7,361 nucleotides of DNA from CAZLAP01 sp964557715 (GTDB lineage Bacteria; Patescibacteriota; Minisyncoccia; Minisyncoccales; RBG-13-42-11), in contig CAZLAP010000017.1 in NCBI GenBank assembly GCA_964557715.1, forward strand, positions 1 through 7,361, in the 5' to 3' direction. Both the position numbers and the translations under genes were made by a program. Positions 4,624 to 7,361 of this stretch are shown piece after piece (positions within the stretch are counted from its first letter, which is position 1; every line of letters begins with the position of its first letter). The notes beneath the pieces were generated by a model that saw only the letters and a program-made list of their open reading frames with translations, did no database searches and was not told the DNA's origin.

Positions 4624-6507
4624 ATGAAAAACCTAATTAAAAACTTCGTTATCGTTCTTCTGATTTTTCTGGTAATCTCCAGCATTTTTACTTTGTTTTC
4701 CGAACCTTTTGGGAAAAAAGAGGAAATGCCTTTAAGCCAAGTGGTTGAAAATGTCAATCAAGAGAAAATAAAAAAAATAATCGTTTCCGGCAATAATCTG
4801 GAAATAACTTTTGACAATGAGGAAAAAGTTTTTTCAATGAAAGAACCTGAAATCGCTCTTTCCCAATCTTTGATTAATTACGGCGCAGAGGCGGAAAAAT
4901 TAAAGCTGGTTGAAATTGAAGCAAAGGAAAAACAAGACATTTGGGTCTGGCTTATGCCGCTGCTTTTTATTCTGCCATTGGTAGTTTTCGGTTTTTTCTT
5001 CTGGACTATCTTCCGACAGGCAAAAGGAGGAGCTATGCAGGCGTTTGATTTTACCAAAGCCAGAGCAAGATTGTTCGGAGCAGAAGGCCATTCTAAAGAA
5101 AGAATAACCTTTAAAGACGTAGCTGGCTTGAAAGAATCTAAGGAAGAATTAATGGAAATAGTTGATTTTTTGAAAAACCCGAAAAAATTTCTGCAGATGG
5201 GCGCCAGAATTCCCAGGGGCGTCTTGTTGATGGGCAGTCCCGGAACGGGAAAAACGCTTTTAGCCAGAGCAGTGGCCGGCGAAGCTCACGTTCCTTTCTT
5301 CCATATGTCTGGTTCGGAATTCGTAGAAATGTTTGTCGGCGTTGGCGCCGGCCGGGTCCGCGACCTGTTCTCTACTGCCAAAAAGACGGCTCCGTCCATA
5401 ATTTTTATTGACGAGCTTGACGCTATCGGCCGGCACCGAGGCGCGGGACTGGGCGGAGGCCACGATGAAAGAGAACAGACTTTAAACCAGATTTTAGTGG
5501 AAATGGACGGCTTTGAAAGAGACACAAAACTTATTGTCTGCGCAGCCACCAACCGTCCGGACGTTCTGGACCCTGCTCTGTTAAGACCCGGAAGGTTTGA
5601 CAGAAGGGTGATTTTGGATCTGCCTGATATAAACGACAGGGAAGAAATTTTAAAAATTCACTGCCAAGGAAAACCTTTGGCCGCAGACATAAGTCTGCGG
5701 GAAATCGCAGAGCGCACTCCGGGTTTCTCCGGAGCGGATTTGGCAAATTTGGTTAACGAAGCTGCTATTTTGGCGGCCAGAAGAAACAAACTGCAGGTTT
5801 TTCAGGAAGAGCTTTTAGAATCCATTGAAAAAGTTCTGCTCGGGCCTGAAAGAAAAAGCCATGTTTTATCTGAAAAAGAAAAAAAGATTGCTGCTTATCA
5901 CGAAGCTGGCCATGCTCTTGTTTCCGCCACCTTGCCCGGAACAGAACCAGTCAGAAAAATATCCATTGTTTCCCGGGGAATGGCAGCCGGCTACACCATT
6001 AAAATGCCTTCCGAGGAAAGGAAAATAAAAACGAAAACGGAATTTTTGGCGGAAATAGCCACTCTGTTGGGAGGATACACTGCGGAAAAAATAAAATTCG
6101 GCGAAATAACTACCGGCGCTTCAAACGACCTGGAAAAAGCTTCGCAATTAGCCAGAAAACTGGTCAAAGAGTACGGCATGTCTTCTTTGGGCCCGATCTC
6201 TTTTGGCGAGAAAGAAGAATTGGTTTTTTTAGGCAAAGAAATTTCAGAGCAGAGAAATTACTCGGAAAAAGTGGCAGCTCTTATAGACAAGGAGGTGGAA
6301 AATTTTATAAAACAGGCGGAAAACACTGCAAAAAATACTTTAAGAAAAAGAAAAGCTCTGCTGGAAAAAATCGCCAAAACTTTAATTGAAAAAGAGACCA
6401 TTGAGAGGGAAGAATTTGAAGAACTGATGGGACAAAAGAAAATAAAAAAAACCGAAGCTCGAATTGAAAAGGAAAAAGTAACTAAATTGAAAATCAAACA
6501 GATATAA
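4624..6507 (+). CDS. ftsH: ATP-dependent zinc metalloprotease FtsH
   Basis: Membrane-bound AAA+ protease that pulls out and degrades damaged membrane proteins and selected soluble regulators. It has 627 residues (E. coli 644). In order: TM1 about 6-26, an extracytoplasmic domain 27-105, TM2 107-130, the linker FTKARARLF (143-151), then the AAA+ module with Walker A GSPGTGKT (204-211; Ser replaces the usual second Pro), pore loop FVG (237-239), Walker B IIFIDE (259-264) and the second region of homology with arginine fingers Arg321 and Arg324. The protease domain has HEAGH (426-430), and Asp502 in TTGASNDLEKA is the third zinc ligand. All catalytic residues are present. The C-terminus is a charged, Lys/Glu-rich helical tail. 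ATG 4624 has no SD and a predicted leader of about 11 nt. The TAA stop touches the next tRNA gene with no gap, so they should be co-transcribed. Confidence 0.98.
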   Translation: MKNLIKNFVIVLLIFLVISSIFTLFSEPFGKKEEMPLSQVVENVNQEKIKKIIVSGNNLEITFDNEEKVFSMKEPEIALSQSLINYGAEAEKLKLVEIEAKEKQDIWVWLMPLLFILPLVVFGFFFWTIFRQAKGGAMQAFDFTKARARLFGAEGHSKERITFKDVAGLKESKEELMEIVDFLKNPKKFLQMGARIPRGVLLMGSPGTGKTLLARAVAGEAHVPFFHMSGSEFVEMFVGVGAGRVRDLFSTAKKTAPSIIFIDELDAIGRHRGAGLGGGHDEREQTLNQILVEMDGFERDTKLIVCAATNRPDVLDPALLRPGRFDRRVILDLPDINDREEILKIHCQGKPLAADISLREIAERTPGFSGADLANLVNEAAILAARRNKLQVFQEELLESIEKVLLGPERKSHVLSEKEKKIAAYHEAGHALVSATLPGTEPVRKISIVSRGMAAGYTIKMPSEERKIKTKTEFLAEIATLLGGYTAEKIKFGEITTGASNDLEKASQLARKLVKEYGMSSLGPISFGEKEELVFLGKEISEQRNYSEKVAALIDKEVENFIKQAENTAKNTLRKRKALLEKIAKTLIEKETIEREEFEELMGQKKIKKTEARIEKEKVTKLKIKQI

Positions 6508-6582
6508 GGGCATGTAGTTCAGTGGTAGAACGCTACTCTTATAAAGTAGAAGTCCCAGGTTCGATCCCTGGCATGCCCACCA
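6508..6582 (+). tRNA. tRNA-Ile(UAU), AUA-decoding, CCA encoded
   Basis: A complete 75-nt cloverleaf: acceptor GGGCATG/CATGCCC, D stem GTTC/GAAC, anticodon stem CTACT/AGTAG (6533-6537/6545-6549), loop CTTATAA with anticodon TAT at 6540-6542, T stem CCAGG/CCTGG with TTCGATC loop, discriminator A and encoded CCA (6580-6582). U33 and A37 are as expected, so the anticodon register is secure. Ile features include A73, A37, A38, C4-G69 and U12-A23; pair 29-41 is A-U rather than the C-G of E. coli. Most bacteria read AUA with a CAU tRNA modified to lysidine by TilS, so a UAU isoacceptor is rare. It begins on the base after the ftsH stop; RNase P cleavage would free both molecules. Confidence 0.95.
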
Positions 6583-6620
6583 AAACCCTTTCATTTTTTG
6601 CCCGCGAGCCGCTGGGTAGG

Positions 6621-6653
6621 GTGCCGCGCGAAGCGCGGCACTATTTAAATTTC
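6621..6653 (+). terminator. Very stable GC hairpin after tRNA-Ile, possible terminator
   Basis: A perfect 9-bp stem GTGCCGCGC (6621-6629) / GCGCGGCAC (6633-6641) with a GAA loop. The core GCGAAGC (6628-6634) is known as an exceptionally stable DNA mini-hairpin. The tail TATTTAAATTT is a poor T tract, so termination is uncertain; it could instead block 3' exonucleases or be an intergenic repeat. The rest of 6583-6702 shows no gene. Confidence 0.5.
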
Positions 6654-6688
6654 AGGAATTTCTGATAAAATGAGTTCGAGCGGAGTTG

Positions 6689-6694
6689 TATAAA
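6689..6694 (+). promoter_or_regulatory. Candidate -10 box for tRNA-Val
   Basis: TATAAA lies 8 nt before the first tRNA-Val base, with TG directly before it. No convincing -35 was found at 16-18 bp, so this would be a weak -10-only promoter; read-through from ftsH/tRNA-Ile is the alternative. Confidence 0.3.
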
Positions 6695-6702
6695 TACACC
6701 AG

Positions 6703-6776
6703 GGGCAGTTGGCGCAGTTGGTTAGCGCGCTACTTTGACATAGTAGAGGTCACAGGTTCAAGTCCTGTACTGCCCA
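6703..6776 (+). tRNA. tRNA-Val(GAC), CCA not encoded
   Basis: A 74-nt cloverleaf: acceptor GGGCAGT/ACTGCCC, D stem GCGC/GCGC, anticodon stem CTACT/AGTAG, loop TTGACAT with anticodon GAC at 6737-6739 (reads GUC and GUU), T stem ACAGG/CCTGT with TTCAAGT loop, discriminator A at 6776. The next bases are CTA, so CCA must be added after transcription, unlike tRNA-Ile. The anticodon stem is identical to that of tRNA-Ile upstream. Confidence 0.95.
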
Positions 6777-6783
6777 CTATAAT

Positions 6784-6811
6784 TTGACTTTTTTGAAAAA
6801 AGAAGTATAAT
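6784..6811 (+). promoter_or_regulatory. Near-consensus sigma-70 promoter for the exported-protein gene
   Basis: TTGACT (6784-6789), a 16-bp spacer and TATAAT (6806-6811): one mismatch in twelve. Transcription would begin near 6818. The spacer holds the palindromic CTTTTTTGAAAAAAG (6788-6802), probably a bent A/T tract, possibly an operator. The -35 box begins 8 nt after the mature tRNA-Val end, with no terminator between. Confidence 0.85.
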
Positions 6812-6861
6812 CTAAAAAATACAGCACATTTATAGATTAAAAAAAATAATAGGGCAAACAA

Positions 6862-6869
6862 GGGAGGTG
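6862..6869 (+). promoter_or_regulatory. Strong Shine-Dalgarno site fixing the exported-protein start
   Basis: GGGAGGTG, whose GGAGG core lies 6 nt before ATG 6874 but only 3 nt before the in-frame GTG at 6871. The spacing selects the ATG. Confidence 0.82.
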
Positions 6870-6873
6870 CGTG

Positions 6874-7323
6874 ATGAAAAAAATAGTGATTTTATGGATT
6901 GTTATTGTGACAGTATTCTTTGCCAACTCTGGCTCTGGCAAGGCAAAAATTCCTCCGCTAATAAGCGGACAACTTTGGGGAACTTGGGAATGCGAAGACT
7001 TTACGCTCACATTTCGCCCTGAAGGGCAAGGCAGTCTTCGGTTTTTCTCAACCGAAGGACAAAGCATATGGAAGCCAGAGATTACGGAAATTGACCGCGA
7101 TTACATGCTTGAACCCATTATCTTTTATTACGTAATAGACGGGGTGGCGACAACTGAAGACGGCAATCTTGTAAAAGAATGTCTTATAGTGCGCCTTTGG
7201 TTCCCCTTTCTTCCGCAAGAAGAAGTAAAAAAAATTAATATATTTTTTATTGGCAATGAAAAGATAGAAATTGAAGACATGGACAAGACTCTCATCTTTA
7301 TCCGCCCTGATCTTTTAATCTAA
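6874..7323 (+). CDS. Small predicted exported protein, unknown function
   Basis: A 149-residue protein that I do not recognise. The N-terminus is a typical Sec signal (MKK, hydrophobic core about 4-17, then ANSGSGKA); cleavage is likely between residues 17 and 24, and no lipobox is seen. The mature part is rich in beta-type sequence, with GTWECEDFTLTFRPEGQGSLRF at 36-57 cited only by its key residues Trp38, Leu45, Phe47, Gly51 and Gly53, a pattern seen in small lipocalin-like barrels; that likeness is weak and unproven. Cys40 and Cys103 could form a disulfide outside the cell. It is a monocistronic cassette with near-consensus promoter, strong SD and its own terminator, like the zinc-ribbon gene. 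Several perfect hairpins also lie in its coding sequence (6954-6969, 7016-7027, 7036-7057). Confidence 0.82.
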   Translation: MKKIVILWIVIVTVFFANSGSGKAKIPPLISGQLWGTWECEDFTLTFRPEGQGSLRFFSTEGQSIWKPEITEIDRDYMLEPIIFYYVIDGVATTEDGNLVKECLIVRLWFPFLPQEEVKKINIFFIGNEKIEIEDMDKTLIFIRPDLLI

Positions 7324-7328
7324 ACATC

Positions 7329-7361
7329 AGCTCGGCTATATTTTTTAGTAGCCGAGCTTCT
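7329..7361 (+). terminator. Rho-independent terminator after the exported-protein gene
   Basis: A perfect 10-bp stem AGCTCGGCTA (7329-7338) / TAGCCGAGCT (7349-7358) with a 10-nt loop, 5 nt after the stop codon. The T tract after the stem starts TCT and is cut by the window edge. As only three bases after the stem are visible, a hairpin without terminator function cannot be ruled out. Confidence 0.75.

Noticed and set aside
5286..5746. Several minus-strand open frames across the ftsH AAA+ region
   Set aside because: They overlap the most conserved part of ftsH, and their composition follows its codon pattern in reverse.
6382..6594. Minus-strand frame of 70 codons containing ACQGSNLG
   Set aside because: This is the antisense translation of tRNA-Ile and the ftsH 3' end, a well-known false protein type.
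6788..6802. CTTTTTTGAAAAAAG palindrome as a tRNA-Val terminator
   Set aside because: The stem would be all A/T but for one pair and sits between the -35 and -10 boxes; it is more likely promoter spacer DNA.
7126..7137. 12-bp palindrome TATTACGTAATA in the exported-protein gene
   Set aside because: A/T-rich, loopless, inside coding sequence and single-copy here; I see no reason to prefer a binding site over chance.
1..7361. CRISPR array, mobile element, toxin-antitoxin or defence operon
   Set aside because: No spaced direct repeats, transposase, integrase, nuclease or paired small-gene architecture was found on either strand.

Overview
The window looks like chromosomal DNA from an uncultivated, AT-rich bacterium, most likely of the Candidate Phyla Radiation (Patescibacteria, Parcubacteria-like). 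This placement is an inference. It rests on A/T-rich lysine-heavy proteins, a short four-domain ribosomal protein S1, core genes without Shine-Dalgarno (SD) sites and with very short predicted leaders, and small stand-alone cassette genes between housekeeping genes. All complete genes end in TAA or TAG and none needs a reassigned TGA, so the genetic code cannot be tested here.

Layout. Positions 1-2641 (minus strand) hold a three-gene operon: an MBL-fold hydrolase, a small one-TM protein with a LEIPE-type repeat tail, and gyrA, which overlaps the TM gene by 11 nt and runs off the left edge. A promoter at 2649-2677 would start transcription almost on the MBL ATG. Divergent from it lies an S1-type gene (2705-3793), closed by a hairpin terminator. 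The 3' half of that terminator holds the -35 box of a perfect-consensus promoter (TTGACA-16-TATAAT). This drives a small zinc-ribbon/coiled-coil gene of unknown function (3911-4372), whose coding sequence is packed with perfect inverted repeats. A UUCG-capped terminator follows. A 200-nt non-coding spacer then contains an 80-nt foldable element, followed by ftsH (4624-6507).

A tRNA gene starts on the base right after the ftsH stop codon. Its anticodon is UAU, so it is a rare bacterial tRNA-Ile that would read AUA without lysidine. After a 120-nt spacer with a very stable GC hairpin comes tRNA-Val(GAC), without encoded CCA. Last is a second cassette gene (6874-7323): near-consensus promoter, strong SD, a small predicted exported protein of unknown function and its own hairpin terminator.

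The housekeeping parts serve DNA topology (GyrA), translation (S1, two tRNAs) and membrane protein quality control (FtsH). The two cassette genes differ from them in initiation signals and in hairpin content. Together with tRNA-Ile(UAU), they are the most interesting content. I see no CRISPR array, insertion sequence, integrase, defence operon or phage gene, and I do not claim a new multi-gene system.
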